Of a stretch of DNA of 64,000 nt, positions 47,263-58,593 are shown piece by piece; positions within the stretch are counted from its first letter, which is position 1; every line of letters begins with the position of its first letter. Both the position numbers and the translations under genes were made by a program. A model generated the notes under the pieces. The model made no database searches and was not told the origin of the DNA. It worked only from the letters and a program-made list of their open reading frames with translations. Location: positions 1,178,001-1,242,000 of the forward strand of contig CACVBU010000498.1 of NCBI GenBank assembly GCA_902728285.1. Direction: 5' to 3'. The stretch comes from Clytia hemisphaerica. Taxonomy: Eukaryota > Cnidaria > Hydrozoa > Leptothecata > Clytiidae.

Positions 47263-47677
47263 GACACATAGTTCGCACCCCCCCTTTATAAAGGGGGGGG
47301 GGTAGCGATGTTCAGAAAATCTCAGAAAGGGGGGGGTAAGAGAATTTTTTCTAGAAAGGGGGAAGTTTTTAGAAAGGGGGGGGGGGTTCATCTAGAAAGG
47401 GGGGGGTAAGATGTCAGTGGTATGTTTTTTTTTGTGTTTTCCCAAATTAGAAGTTTTATTTTTAATTTACAATGCAACGTCTTCTTTATTAATTGTTTAG
47501 TATGTTTGAAACATTCGATTCAAAATGATTCTATTTTTTTCGCAATGCAGTGTGTTCTATTTTCTTTTGTAGGATTTTGAGGGGGGTAGCATCAAATTTT
47601 AAAAGGGGGAAGAACCTAGGGTAGGGGGGGTAGCTCTAGGGTAGGGGGGGTAGTGACCCCCTTCCGAACTATGTGAC
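47263..47677. mobile_element. CACATAGTTCG-ended G-rich element
   Basis: CACATAGTTCG at the left and CGAACTATGTG at the right are inverted; the interior is a chain of AAAGGGGGGGGTA-type units. A TSD is not clear. A related phrase (CATAGTGCGGAAGGGGG) at 48,668 may be a fragment of the same family. Confidence 0.6.
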
Positions 47678-47795
47678 AATAAATGTGACATGGATGGCAC
47701 TGGTCTTCTTACCGTATATTATAAAACACAGACAATCTGAAAATTTTATGAACAATTTTCATGTTTATAACCTCAATCCAAAGGGTAAGCATTAA

Positions 47796-47938
47796 TTAAT
47801 CTCCTTTGTCTTTGAGTTCTGGTATGAAAGGTGTCTGTTTGCAGATTGGTCTGGGATATGATGACATCTTTCTTCTTCTTTTGTTTTGACTTCGGATAGT
47901 GTTCACCTTTTCCTTGTTAATTGTACCAGTATAAATCA
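47796..47938 (-). other. Short open stretch with splice-like start, unassigned
   Basis: On the minus strand TTTCAG at 47,939-47,944 is followed by about 47 open codons (starting Ile-Tyr-Thr-Gly-Thr and containing a KRRRK basic run) to TAA at 47,796-47,798. The pyrimidine tract is weak and I see no partner exon. It may be chance; I list it because the surrounding 47.8-48.2 kb does not look repetitive. Confidence 0.12.
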
Positions 47939-48934
47939 CTGAAAGTTTATCTATGTCTGCCAGGATTTATCAAAACTTTGTCTTTCCCTGGCTGGGACAA
48001 ACCATAAAAAAACTGCAAACTGGCAGTTTTCCTTCCCCTCGACAGTTGCGCACTCTTCAACACAGAAGTTTCATTGCACTAGGTTTGTCAATCAGGTTAC
48101 CGTTACTTGATCATACAGAGACCTTTCCAGGATTTCTGCCAGAAAAAGTGTCGTACTCTGTCTAAAGCTAAAACATCTTGAAAAATAAAGTGCCATACTG
48201 TCAAATATCTCAACGGCCAAAGACTGGGCACAACAACAACAAATCTAAAACAAAAATATCTCTTTTGGCTCTTGTTTTATTCTAGAGCGCAGCATTGATC
48301 TTGCATCTGATTGGCCATAAATAATCAATTATATTTCACGCGCAAAGTACTAAAAAAATGGACAAATTTGAATGTGGAAAGTCTATACATTTTCTTGTTT
48401 TTGGGTTTAGACAATGGAGGCACGCTTCGCTCGTAAACTTTCACTTTGGAAACCAGTGCGATTATTACACCATTATAACTTGGTCTTCATCTCCTATATC
48501 TAATTCTGTTACTTGTCCTTTGGAGATAGGTATAATAAAGAGGTATCCTTGCACATCCTTTTAGTAGTCGTTTGGTGAGAGAATGCAACAACCTACCAGT
48601 AGAGTAGAGCGGAGCTGCTTAGTCCATTTGTTTTGAAATTTTGCTGCTTTGATAGATGTTTTGGCCCCATAGTGCGGAAGGGGGTCTGATCCCCCTTGTT
48701 AAATGATCCCCCCTTCTTGGCATCCCCCAACCTTTAAAAATGCCTATCCCCCAAGGGCTTTGTGCTAAATTTTCGAAAATATATAGTGTATAGTGCGATT
48801 CAATAATCCCTTTCTTGCTGCTCCTTCCTTCTAAAAATCAATCCCCTTGTTTTCTCTCTCTATTTGTTTATGATAAAGAGGGAAGGGAAACAGTAAAGAA
48901 AAATTAACAGTGCTAGGGAGGTCACCCGTTGGGA

Positions 48935-48990
48935 TTTTTGGCGCGGAACAAGGAAGAATTCACCAAAATGAACTTCAACGCATTATACCG
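48935..48990 (+). promoter_or_regulatory. E2F-like site and candidate RPA2 start region
   Basis: TTTTTGGCGCGGAA (48,935-48,948) fits the E2F consensus TTTSSCGC and is a rare CpG-rich patch in this AT-rich sequence. An ATG follows at 48,968 (ATG AAC TTC AAC...). RPA2 exon 51,520 needs one base from its start exon; a GT at 48,990 gives a 22-base coding piece of the right phase, but the donor (ACC|GTCAAC) is weak and lies inside a transposon end that begins at 48,988. Replication genes are commonly E2F targets, so the location fits; the exon itself is unproven. Confidence 0.3.
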
Positions 48991-49150
48991 TCAACTGCTT
49001 TAACTTGGGACTATCTGACAAAACATGGGACGGCAATTCGGCCACCATTTCACCAAACCTTCAAAGTCATTTGATTTGAGTTAATGAACGGCGTATTAAA
49101 AAATACACGATTTCTCTTTCGCACTGAGTAGGCTTTTAAATCGAAATATA
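48988..49150. mobile_element. Truncated CCGTCAACTG element
   Basis: It starts CCGTCAACTGCTT-AACTTGGGAC and matches, in inverted orientation, the right half of the full element at 58,050-58,593 (shared CATGGGAC, AAATCAAATGACTTTG, AAATCGTGTATTTTTTAATA). No right end was found; the match fades near 49,150. Confidence 0.7.
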
Positions 49151-49272
49151 AAAAAATTCAAATCGTTTAATTCTTTTTTTAAATCAATCAGAAATCAGGG
49201 AAACAAATAAACTAAATCTAAATATCTCTTTTCTTTCCAAAGATATCAATGTTTTTCTACGTCAAGGTTAAT

Positions 49273-49930
49273 ACACGTTTTTTTTTTTAAGAAACACACT
49301 TTTAAGAAACATGAGGCTCAGAATGCCTAAAAACTAAGAAACATCTAAGAAACATGCTGAGGCTGAGAATGAGAAAGTAACATTTTTTACTTCGTTTCTT
49401 TTAAGAACCTTCAAATCAAAACAAATGTGTTATTTTCTTTGCATGAAAAAAAGGCTGATTATGTCAAAAAGTTTAGAAACATGTAAGAAACAATAAAGGC
49501 TCAAAAGGCCGATTTCTTAAGAAACATTGAGGCTGCTTGGTAAAACTAGTTTCTTAAAAAAAAAAAACGTGTATACTAGTTACATGAAAAATGGCGAAAA
49601 ATGTAGATTTTCAAATAAACTAGCATGTGATAGATATTGTAGCCTAAATCGTACCCTGGGTTTACTAAAAAACACAATTGAAAAGATGAGCCAGTTCATT
49701 AACGACAGCCATTTGTTTCCATGTGGGTCAAGAATTTTCTGGTGCTGTAAGTCAGCGCTAACATAATCAGCCTTATGAAAGACTGAATTGGAAGGTTCTT
49801 AAAAAAACCGAATTAAAAAATGTTATTTTCTCATTCTCAGCCTCAGCATGTTTCTTAGATGTTTCTTAGTTTTTAGGCATTCTGAGCCTCATGTTTCTTA
49901 AAAGTGTGTTTCTTAAAAAAAAAAAAGTAT
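49273..49930. mobile_element. AAGAAACA-rich TIR element
   Basis: Arms of about 130 bases (TTTTTAAGAAACACAC ... AAGAAACATGAGGCTCAG ... GCTGAGGCTGAGAATGAG) face each other at 49,273-49,400 and 49,800-49,930. The interior carries one copy of a repeat also found at 50,427-50,590. Confidence 0.75.
49592..49763. repeat. ~170-bp repeat, second copy at 50,427-50,590
   Basis: The two copies share GTAGATTTTCAAA, AGCATGTGATAGAT, GTAGCCTAA-TC-TACCC, TGGGTTTACTAAAAAA, GACAGCCATTTGTTTC and GTCAGCGCTAA in the same order. One copy lies inside the TIR element at 49,273-49,930, the other outside it, so either the element captured it or a larger duplication was later invaded. Confidence 0.75.
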
Positions 49931-51067
49931 ACACCATCTGAAAGGTAACCAAGAATGTGATAGTGGGCGTACATAAAAAATAATTGCTGGCTTGAGAATT
50001 CAAAAAAATACCTTTTTTGCAAAATTTTATTTGAAAGTCCTTTGTGAGAAAAATAAGGGGTCATTTATTAAATTTGTTAAGTATTTCCAAAGTTATTCCA
50101 TATTCAAAACACAAAAAATCGCCTTTCCAAAGAATCGTCTGCTCACCCTGTACCAGCAAGAAATAATTTTTCGAAAGCAGCACCAAAAATGGCAGATGAA
50201 ATCTAGCTTTCCACGTGACGGGCGTGCAGAGTTTTGCTGACACAGTTTGAAAATCAGCCCAATGACTGTTAAACTTTGGCTTATTGCTAATGAGCTGGAA
50301 ATGATAGCTGAAAACAAATTTTAGCACTACAAAACCTCAGCTTTCAGTTGGTGTATGCTGCTTACATGAAAAAATCCGCAATCTTGTCAAAAATCACAAT
50401 TTCTTCTATTTTTTGAAATTCCAGACAGCCTGTAGATTTTCAAAAATAGCAGCATGTGATAGATTGTAGCCTAATCTTACCCTGGGTTTACTAAAAAAAC
50501 TGCGAAAAGTTGAACCAGCTTCATTAGCGACAGCCATTTGTTTCAAATGCAGGTCAAGAATTTTCTGCTGCCATAAGTCAGCGCTAAGTCTTGTTTTCAC
50601 CTTGACGTCGAAAAACATCAATGTTTGTTTGTCCCTCAGTCAGTCTGTTTGTCCGTCTGTCCATCCATCCATCCGTCTGTTCGTCTGTTACCAGCTTTTC
50701 TCGGGATTTGCTCATTAGTTTTTTCTGATTTTTTGCACAGTGATGCAAAATGGTGATTCCCAAAAAGTGATGGACCCTGATTTTCAAAAAAAAAATTTGG
50801 GCCAAAAAGTGCCTAAAAATGGGGTTTTTTGGACTTTTTGCGAAATTGGTTCATTAGTTTTTTCTGATTTTATGCATAAAAATGGCAAGGTTCTCTAAAA
50901 AGTGGCTGAATCAGTTTTTATTTAGTATAGTTTGTTTTATCTATAAAACATCTGCCACTATGCAACTTTGCGTTGAGTTAGAATGAGAGAAACTTGTTTT
51001 GATTTTCAGAGTCCAATGTGCTCAGCACCATTTTTAGTATCTGTGCAAATAAAATTATCTCATTTGT

Positions 51068-51357
51068 ACTGATTGTCAGCTGGGGTGGGGAAGGGGGTGG
51101 TTCCCCCATTTTCAGAAAATCAGGGTTTCCCAGGCTGGTATCAATACAAATTTAGGGGGTGGGTCCCTTTTTTAGAAAATTGGGATTTTCCATGTTGGTA
51201 TTGGTACCAATTTAGGGGAGGTCGCCCTTTTTTAAGATGATTGGGATATTCAAGTTGGTATCAATATCAAAATAGGGGGTGGTGTCTTCTACTTTCAAAT
51301 CTCAAAAAATCAGGTTTTCGGGTCATGAGCTGGTATCCTGGACCCTGACCCCCCCTG
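51068..51357. repeat. ~65-bp tandem repeat between G/C-run ends
   Basis: Three or four diverged units (TTTTTAGAAAATTGGGATTTTCC, then TTGGTAT...CCAATTTAGGGG) end at CCTGACCCCCCCTGAGG. The end resembles the ...GACCCCCCCTG ends of the CAGGGG family, so this may be a related element whose left end (CAGCTGGGGTGGGG) has diverged. Confidence 0.5.
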
Positions 51358-51519
51358 AGGGGAATTTTGTTTTGTCCTTTTAAAAAATTCAACAAAAAAC
51401 CTTATCAAGTCCCCATGCATAAAAATTCTGAATTAACAAATAAAAGTAAGGTTCGGCTGGGAACATTTACAATATTTGTTACTAAGAGATTTTAAAGAGT
51501 CATTTTGTTATTTTTTTAG

Positions 51520-54156
51520 GATTTGGTGATAACTATCAAGTAAGTTTTTAGTCTTAAATTGATAAAAGTTGTAGCAGACAAAACTAAAATTATCAACCCT
51601 GTGAAGATTTTTGTTTAATATGATAAGGGATTGGTCAAGCTTTATCATTCAGCTTGTCTGTTTTTAGGGAGTGTACTGAAATGTCTTTTTTTTATGCATT
51701 CCAATATTCCCTTGACAGATTTTTCATTTCTCATAATAAAGATTTTGGATTGTGCAATTATTGAGGTAAAATTAATTTTTTCTTTTAAAGGGTGATGGAG
51801 GAAGTGGAGGTGGATTTATGAGCCCTGGGTTTGGTGGATCACAAACACCAGGTCCAGATGCTAAAGTAAGCGATAAGTTAAATTGTCTTTTTAAAAACCT
51901 GTTGACAACTTTTAGTTAATATATTTGAATACTCTTATAAAGGCAAATTGGCCGGACAGGAATTAATTGGCACATTCGTGAGAGCTGGCCTGATAGCTGC
52001 GGCACTGCAGTACACACAACTATATATTTTTGTTACTTTCTGGATAGTGAAGTTTGGAGTTTGGCATTCATTTGACCTTACCTCGTTTACCAATATTTGT
52101 CCATTTCTATCGATGATCAAAATAAAAAAATGGAAAGTTTGATTTTTACAGAAATCAAGAGCTCAATCGCTTCTACCAGTAACTGCAGCAATCATTCAAA
52201 AAGCTGACTATAATGCAACAGAAGATGTTTTTCGATTTGAAGGAGTCGAAATTCACCAAGTAAGTTTGATACTTAGATTGTATTTGTGTTTGTTAGGTTT
52301 TTATCCTCTCTCTAAGATGTATAGTCAATGTTCCAGTACTCTAAATGGTCCAAAGTTTACCAACTTTCAAGTTCCAAAGATTCATATACTTGCAGTTTAA
52401 AAGTAAAATTGGAACAGAGTTTGAAAAGTATAATGGTTTGGAATGAAAAGTTACTTCTGATTTTTTTCTAGGTGACATTTGTTGGTATCATCAGAGAGGT
52501 CAGTGAAGCTGCAACCAATATTTCGTACAAAATTGATGACATGACTGGTGACTTTATATCAGTTCGAAAATGGCTAGATGACGAGGTATGTACAAATATC
52601 TCGTGCTCGTCTCCCTTCAACTTTCTATGTCCTAAGCATATTCTCTCATAGGAGGAGATAGCCCAAAGTTCTGTCAAAATTTATGAAAGCAGTTCTAGGT
52701 TCTCTTAGATTTTCACATTGAACTTGTCTTCCATAAAGCTCCGCTTAATAAACTAAACCTTCACTAAAACTTATCTTTATCTAGTCTTTATTTAAAATTA
52801 AAATCTCACTACTGGTTTTTTATAATAAAAAAGGTTAAGACAATTTCCCATTTGTGCCTGCTTGGGCAAATGTAATTTATAACTTTCTTAAATTACTAGG
52901 AGAAGACCGCATTCAAGAGATCAGAGTGCCGAGAAAATACATACGTTCGAGTGGTTGGAAATATGAAAGCACTATCTGAGGGGAAATTAAGAAATGTTAT
53001 GGCATTCAATATTACACCAGTTGTTGATTTCGATGAAATTACATATCACTTTTTGGATGTTGTTCATGCTAAGCTAGCAATCGAAAAGGTAATTTTCATC
53101 GGTTGGAACGGGTGCTCCGATTTTTATTGATTCTTCCTTCTTGATATCACTCTCTTCCATGAATATGACTTCCCCTAAGTGTGTACTTACCTTTTGTTAC
53201 GTGGCCATTTTGAATTATGGTTGGGCTAATCTAGAGGGGGGGGCGGAAGGTACTTCAACCCTTCTTTACTCTATGACGTAGGACGGTGGGGGCTCAAAAT
53301 GCTGGAATTTAAGTACTACTCTAACATTAACTTAAAAATAAGAAACAGACAAATTTCTTATTTACGGTTAGGGTAAAAAGGAACTGATTATGCCTTAGCT
53401 GTTTTGCTGTCTTCTATAAAATGACTCATTGAAAAAAGGAAGCTTCGCAAGGGCCTTTCGTTGAATTTTAGAATTTAGAACACAACCATAGTTGATATGA
53501 GTTTTCCTACAATAAAATATATTTCATCATCCTATGGTGAATTGAATAATAGTCATTCTGGTATCGCTGTCTTAGATTGTTGGTGGCTCATCTACAGCAC
53601 CGTTGGGTGGGGTACAAACCCCTGCTGGTGCAAATGCTGATAACTTTGGTGGTGGTTACAATGATGCAGGCTTGACCGGTCAAAACAAATTGGTCTTCAA
53701 TTACATTTCTGCGTGCACTGAAGAACAAGGAATCCACTTTCAGTCGTTGAAAAATAAATGTCGTGGAATGCAAGAAAAGCAGTTGAGGTATGTACGATGT
53801 TGGATGACTTTCCCTCTAACACACGACTATGAAATTATTAGTTTTCTTATGAGAGTCATAAATTTATAGATAGTAGTGAGATCAGTAAACCTTCTCAAAT
53901 TTCATTTGAATCGTCACTCATATCAGTTTTTAAAAATATATATTTTTGTCAAGGAAATGATTTATACCAAAGATGAGCTAGTGGGTTAAACTAACTTTAT
54001 TTTCAAAAGTTATTTTAACTTTCCCTGGCCCAAATTCTCAGTAAAATATTTGAGACAATTTTCTTTCTTTTCAGGAATTGTATCGAATGGTTGAGTAACG
54101 AAGGACACATCTATTCAACGATAGACGATGATCACTATAGATCAACATCTAGTTAA
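51520..54156 (+). CDS. Replication protein A 32-kDa subunit (RPA2), start exon missing
   Basis: Middle subunit of the heterotrimeric single-stranded-DNA-binding complex used in replication and repair. Exons: 51520-51539, 51791-51865, 52152-52259, 52472-52585, 52900-53088, 53576-53787 and 54075-54156, all GT-AG and in phase, giving about 265 residues plus a short missing start (human RPA2 has 270). Order: Gly/Ser-rich N-terminus with an SQ site ([12 protein letters not shown]) where the family is phosphorylated; KSRAQ, matching the KSRARAQ start of the OB fold; the OB-fold core with [22 protein letters not shown] and [10 protein letters not shown]; a Gly-rich linker (NADNFGGG); and a C-terminal winged helix ending [17 protein letters not shown]. 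These match human RPA2 landmarks closely. The first exon needs to end with one extra base; a candidate lies near 48,968. AATAAA follows at 54,344-54,349. Confidence 0.93.
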
Positions 54157-54349
54157 AAATGCTAGAGTATAATCAATACTTAGTTTTGTTTATTTATATT
54201 ATCCACGTGGCAGTCACTGACAGCGGATTGCTGCATTTGCATAAACGTTCGGAATCTTGGTCTACTATCTGTGGAAAGAATTACAATATTCTCATCGGAC
54301 TATCAGAACAAATTTTTATACTACGGTATACCACGGTTGAGAAAATAAA

Positions 54350-55010
54350 AAAGGAACCAACCAGAAGGGACACGTAAAAATGACAAAATGATGAATGGTG
54401 AAACGACGAAAAGACAATTTTATTTTGCATTTTGACGTTATGTTTGGTGACTGAAGTGCATATATCACTAGAAAATGTGATGTTTTTAAATACTTAAAGT
54501 GATAAAATGTAAATAATTTAGGAACTCAAATTGACTATAACATGATCAAATGAGTTCAACAAATCCTTTGTTAAGTTATCGACTTTGTCCTCTCAGAGGG
54601 TATTGCAATAGGTCTTATCGGAGTTTTTGATTTTTCTAAAAAAGCGATGCATTGTGGGATTGTTTCGGGAGTATTACAATAGAAATCTCTTTGGAATTCC
54701 TCGGGAGATTTCCAAGTGAGCGGCCCGCGCATTGAAATTTTTTTTGGTCTTTAAAATGAATGTCGAGTTACGCAAAACTCTGAAACTGAAACTTTCCGAG
54801 TTAAGTGCTGATCAGCAAAATTTCTCCCCAGTGGCAAAAATCGGTGGAATTTTAGCGCTTAAATCGGGGAAGCTAAAAGTGACCAAATATCAACTTTGTT
54901 TTTTTGCATCCAGGCCGCCAGTATTTTCCGCCATTGGACCACCCTACTGCGTGAAAACTAAAAGTGCGTGTTTTGAGCCTACTGCTGGGAACGCCAAAAT
55001 AACCCGAGAA
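54350..55010 (+). other. Post-RPA2 spacer with a possible first exon
   Basis: Near 54,648 GCATTGTGGGATTG resembles a ZNF143/Staf-type promoter motif and a small GC-rich patch (GAGCGGCCCGCGCATTG) lies at 54,720-54,736. An ATG at 54,756 in a fair context (TTTAAAATGAATG) opens about 75 codons rich in Lys and Leu before the transposon at 55,011. I see no homology and no strong donor, so a gene start is only a possibility. Confidence 0.2.
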
Positions 55011-55294
55011 TGGGCTCTTCCAGAAAAAATCCGTTCATGGGGGGTGGAGGATATATTATTTTTCTCATGAATTACCCCTGGACATTTTGATTTTTAACCC
55101 CCTGGACACGGGTTATACCCCTGGACACGGGTTATACCCCTGGACAAACATCAAATCAACCCTGTGGACACAAAAAAATACCCCTGGACATTGGAATTTA
55201 CCCCCTGGACATTGCAATTTTTTGGTATTTTTTCAATACCCCTAGACAATTCATCCTCCACTCCCCATGAACGGATTTTTTCTGGAAGAGCCCA
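55011..55294. mobile_element. TGGGCTCTTCCAG MITE, copy 2
   Basis: Same ends (TGGGCTCTTCCAGAAAAA ... GGGGTGGAGG, right CATGAACGG...TGGAAGAGCCCA) and the same internal CCCCTGGACA string as the copy at 30,562-30,827, read on the other strand. Copy 1 and copy 2 differ in number of internal units. Confidence 0.85.
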
Positions 55295-55758
55295 ATGGAA
55301 GGAAAATAGCTCGAAAATTTAAAAGAACGAAAATAAACCGAGCTAAAAAACGAGAAATAACTCAAAAATTTAACGAAAGGAAAAAACTCGAGTTAAAATA
55401 CCAGAAATAAATAGTTTCATTTATACTGAGACGATTAATTTGTCTGAGACGAGCAATTTAGAAAATGAGCATTATGGAGGAGTGTACCTTCCATTCATGT
55501 TTCAATAAATAGGATCTCCTCCACACAGATCACATTTTACAAACTACTTGTCTCAGACGATTTTTCCGTATAACTCGTCACGGAAAAAAAACGAGCTACG
55601 AAATTGAGAATAACTCGGTTTTTTCGTAACTCAGGATTTCCTAGCCTCTTCGCTAATATCATCAACTCATTTATTACAACTCGGTATCTATTTAGCTGAC
55701 TAGCGCAGAACGGCGATCTTTCGACTTCGTACAAATCTACCAAGTTGACCGTTATAGC

Positions 55759-56103
55759 CCCGGGGGGGGGGGGGTACTTAGGCAAATGAAGGGTACAGTA
55801 TGTGCCGCCCTTAAGGGTACCTTTTTTGGACTTCCAAAGTCCCGCTAAGGGTCGGAAAAATCTGAAAATCAAATTTCAGTCCCACTAAGGGTCGGAAAAA
55901 TAGGAAAATTCCAATTTTTTACCCCCTGAAAGATCGAAATTTGGTCAAAATTGGTCAAATTTGTCCCGCTAAGGATCGTAAAATTCCCAAAATTTTTCTT
56001 GGTTTTCTCTTTTTTAGTCCCGGTAAGGGTCCAAAGTTCGAAAGTCGGGCGGCACCCCCCCCCGCCAGCTCGCAACCCTAGTACCCCCCCCCCCCCCCCG
56101 GGG
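55759..56103. mobile_element. G-run TIR element, 7-bp target duplication (345 bp)
   Basis: Ends CCCGGGGGGGGG-TACT and AGTACCCC...CCGGGG, with TTATAGC on both sides (55,752-55,758; 56,104-56,110; the match can be stretched to 8). The interior repeats TCCCGCTAAGGGTCGGAAAAAT about four times. Related to the 1.2-kb element at 25,748 by its ends and by GGTACCTTTTTT and GTCCC-AGGGTC phrases. Confidence 0.8.
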
Positions 56104-56242
56104 TTATAGCCTAGTTTAACGTCAATGACATAGGCTACAAAAAAAACAAGTTACCAAAGAATGCGCATAATGGTAGGCAAGCTGCGGAGAAGAGGACGAG
56201 ATTTCTCATATGAAAACATAATTTCAAGAAACTAACTAGATA

Positions 56243-56972
56243 GTACCATTATGGTATAAGAAAGCCGCGGCTGGAATGGTAACATCTGAACTTCTGTTGT
56301 TCTATCTCTGTCGTATTTGATGACTATTTTTTGATCAAGAGATCAGTAATGTAGCATCTTTAAAGGTAAATTTTATTGGTTTGTCGTTAATACTTACTTT
56401 ACAGTGTGTTTTAGACATTAATGATATGCCCTTGATAATACACTTGCATTGTAAAATCATTGTAAAGGAAAGATCAACAATAAGAAATTTAAACAAGCAC
56501 AAAATGGCTGGGCTGAAAGAACTAAAAAATAAACAGAGTGCCTCGAATGCCTTCGCAATATTTCACTGAAATCTTTTTAGAAATCAATGAAAAAGTACAT
56601 CTAGATAATACTGTGAAAGTTTCAAGCCATCACCTTCAAAATTTATCATTCAAACTGACAAGAAAGTTGTCATCTTGAATATAGTTCTTATAATTTCAAT
56701 TTTGGCAAAAAACTATTGTTTCCACAAAATACCCCTAAAATATGTCCAAAATTAGTTCAAGTGTTCTATTGGGTACAGATTCAAAGATATCTAGTAACAA
56801 AAAAACTTTTTGTAAAGGAAAGTAAGAGAAAAATTTCAAAAGCTATCTACCAATGATAAACTGAGCATCTTGATGTTCTTATAAAGCTCGGAGACAGAGA
56901 TGGAACAGCAATTAACTGAAAAGACAATGCGGTAGATATTCCAGCCGCGGCTTTCTTATACTATGATAGTAC
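56243..56972. mobile_element. TIR element with AAGCCGCGGCTGGAA arms (730 bp)
   Basis: GTATAAGAAAGCCGCGGCTGG at the left is mirrored at the right (CCAGCCGCGGCTTTCTTATAC). Ends are about GTACCATTATGG and ATGATAGTAC. The interior is AT-rich; its longest ORF (56,381-56,569) has no recognisable feature. Confidence 0.7.
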
Positions 56973-57152
56973 AAATCTAATGGTATCAGTTTTACAACAC
57001 GGAACGAATATTCTTACAGGTAATCATTCCCTTGATCAATGGTTTATTTCAAAAAAAGTTATCTTGGAAAAGACTAGCTGTATTATTGTGCTTGTTAACA
57101 TATGATGTAAAGGTAGAGTAACACAACGGTTAGATAGGCTAAACTAACTGTT

Positions 57153-57282
57153 ATGACCAGACGGTGTTATTCGAACGAATCGCAATTGAACACAATCGAA
57201 TAATTGCAATTCGATTGTCGAATGGCAATCGAATGGCAATCGAATATTACCCAGGATTTGCCGTTCAATTGCTACAATTAAT
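57153..57282. repeat. CGATTG palindrome family, interrupted copy
   Basis: TATGACCAGACGG-TG... with CGAATAATTGCAATTCG matches the 40.67-kb palindrome family. The copy is cut at 57,282 by the 744-bp transposon and resumes for a few bases at 58,027. Further diverged members are at 58,730-59,010 and 59,369-59,515. Confidence 0.65.
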
Positions 57283-58026
57283 ACGACCCTGCCGACTCCC
57301 CGGGCAGTCCGGGGACGACCCTGGACACCGCCGTACATTGCGCGGTGGAGTCCGGTGGGCGTCCGGTGGGTGTACATTGGTATTTTAGGTAAGATCGAAA
57401 ACACCGTACAACACCACCGTACGTACAGAATCCCACCGTACACGGAATACACCGGCAGTATTTTTCGTGTACGGTGGGACATTTACTACGGTGGTAAAAA
57501 TAGGTTAGGCTCCGCCCACCCGACGCCCACTGGACTTCACCGTGCAATGTATGGCTGTGTCCAGGGTCGTGTTCAGGGTATTTGTTTCCCGCGTCCGGGG
57601 ATTTTTTATTTGTTTTTGAGACTTACCCCGGACACCCCGGACTGACCGCGCGGTCTGGAGACGGGCAAAAAAATGGCCGCACGGGCATTCCTATTCTCCG
57701 ACTTTCAAAAAATGGCCGCGCGGGCATTCCTATTCTCCGACTTTCAAAAAATGATGTTGGCGTGGTCAAGTGCGGTAATTAAAACACTCTTAAAACGGCA
57801 AATTTATATATTTAGCAAGTGAGGCCGAGGTACTAAAACAAAATGCTTATGCTTCCCCATGCTCGATTTGAAAATAGTCACGAACGTTCGACAGGAAAGA
57901 CACAAAATGTCCGGGGTATTTTTTCCTCGCGCGTAATGGTGCCCCAGACGTATGTCCGGTGATATTATCATTTATTTTCAACCCTGGACAAATACCCCGG
58001 ACTGTCCGGGGAGTCGGCAGGGTCGT
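57283..58026. mobile_element. CCCTGCCGAC element, 8-bp target duplication (744 bp)
   Basis: Ends ACGACCCTGCCGACTCCCCG and complement, flanked by CAATTAAT (57,275-57,282; 58,027-58,034). Subterminal CCGGACAGTCCGGGG is palindromic. It shares the terminal core CCCTGCCGAC and CCGGAC motif with the 343-bp element at 42,618. Locally GC-rich. ORFs on both strands here are repeat translations; none resembles a transposase. Confidence 0.85.
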
Positions 58027-58049
58027 CAATTAATTACGTTCGATTGTAC

Positions 58050-58593
58050 ATCGTCAACTGCTCCAACTTGGGACAAGTGTACGCAACATGGGACTTGTTG
58101 ATATCTGGCCTGTATTTTCACTTACTGTTAAATCTCTTTGACAACAAATTTGTTTTGATAACTCCACCAAATTTATCAATCATACTTTCTGTCACTTTCG
58201 CGGCCTTTTAAACTTTTGTTTTCATTCAAAATGACCGGACGCCGAATGGAGAATTAGAGAACGCCTGCCGCCTAACCGCCTACCGCCTAACCGCCTACCG
58301 CCCAATGGGATTAACAAATAGCAAGTGTGTAACTTGTCGCGCGAGTGACGTCAAACGCTCCATCGTTTTGCCACTAATTTGGTCTTCTTCGTTCCGGACA
58401 CTCGTGCGTATTCCACTACAGATTTTTTTCATATTTCGATTTAAAAGCCTACTCCGTGCGAAAGAGAAATCGTGTATTTTTTAATACGCGGTTCATTAAA
58501 CTCAAATCAAATGACTTTGGAGGTTCGGTGAAATGGTGGTGGAATGGCTGTCCCATGTTGCGTAAGATAGTCCCAAGTTGGAGCAGTTGACGG
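58050..58593. mobile_element. CCGTCAACTG TIR element, full copy
   Basis: Left TCGTCAACTGCTCCAACTTG and right CAAGTTGGAGCAGTTGACGG are inverted, with TA at the right edge. ACATGGGAC subterminal repeats are at both ends. A short array of CCGCCTAACCGCCTA lies at 58,265-58,305. A truncated copy is at 48,988-49,150. Confidence 0.75.

Noticed and set aside
55537-56075. Minus-strand ORFs at 55.5-56.1 kb
   Set aside because: They run into the G-run transposon and its TAAGGGTCGG repeats; no domain.
57144-57645. ORFs of up to 112 codons around 57.1-57.6 kb
   Set aside because: GC-rich interior of the 744-bp transposon; low complexity and no transposase motif.
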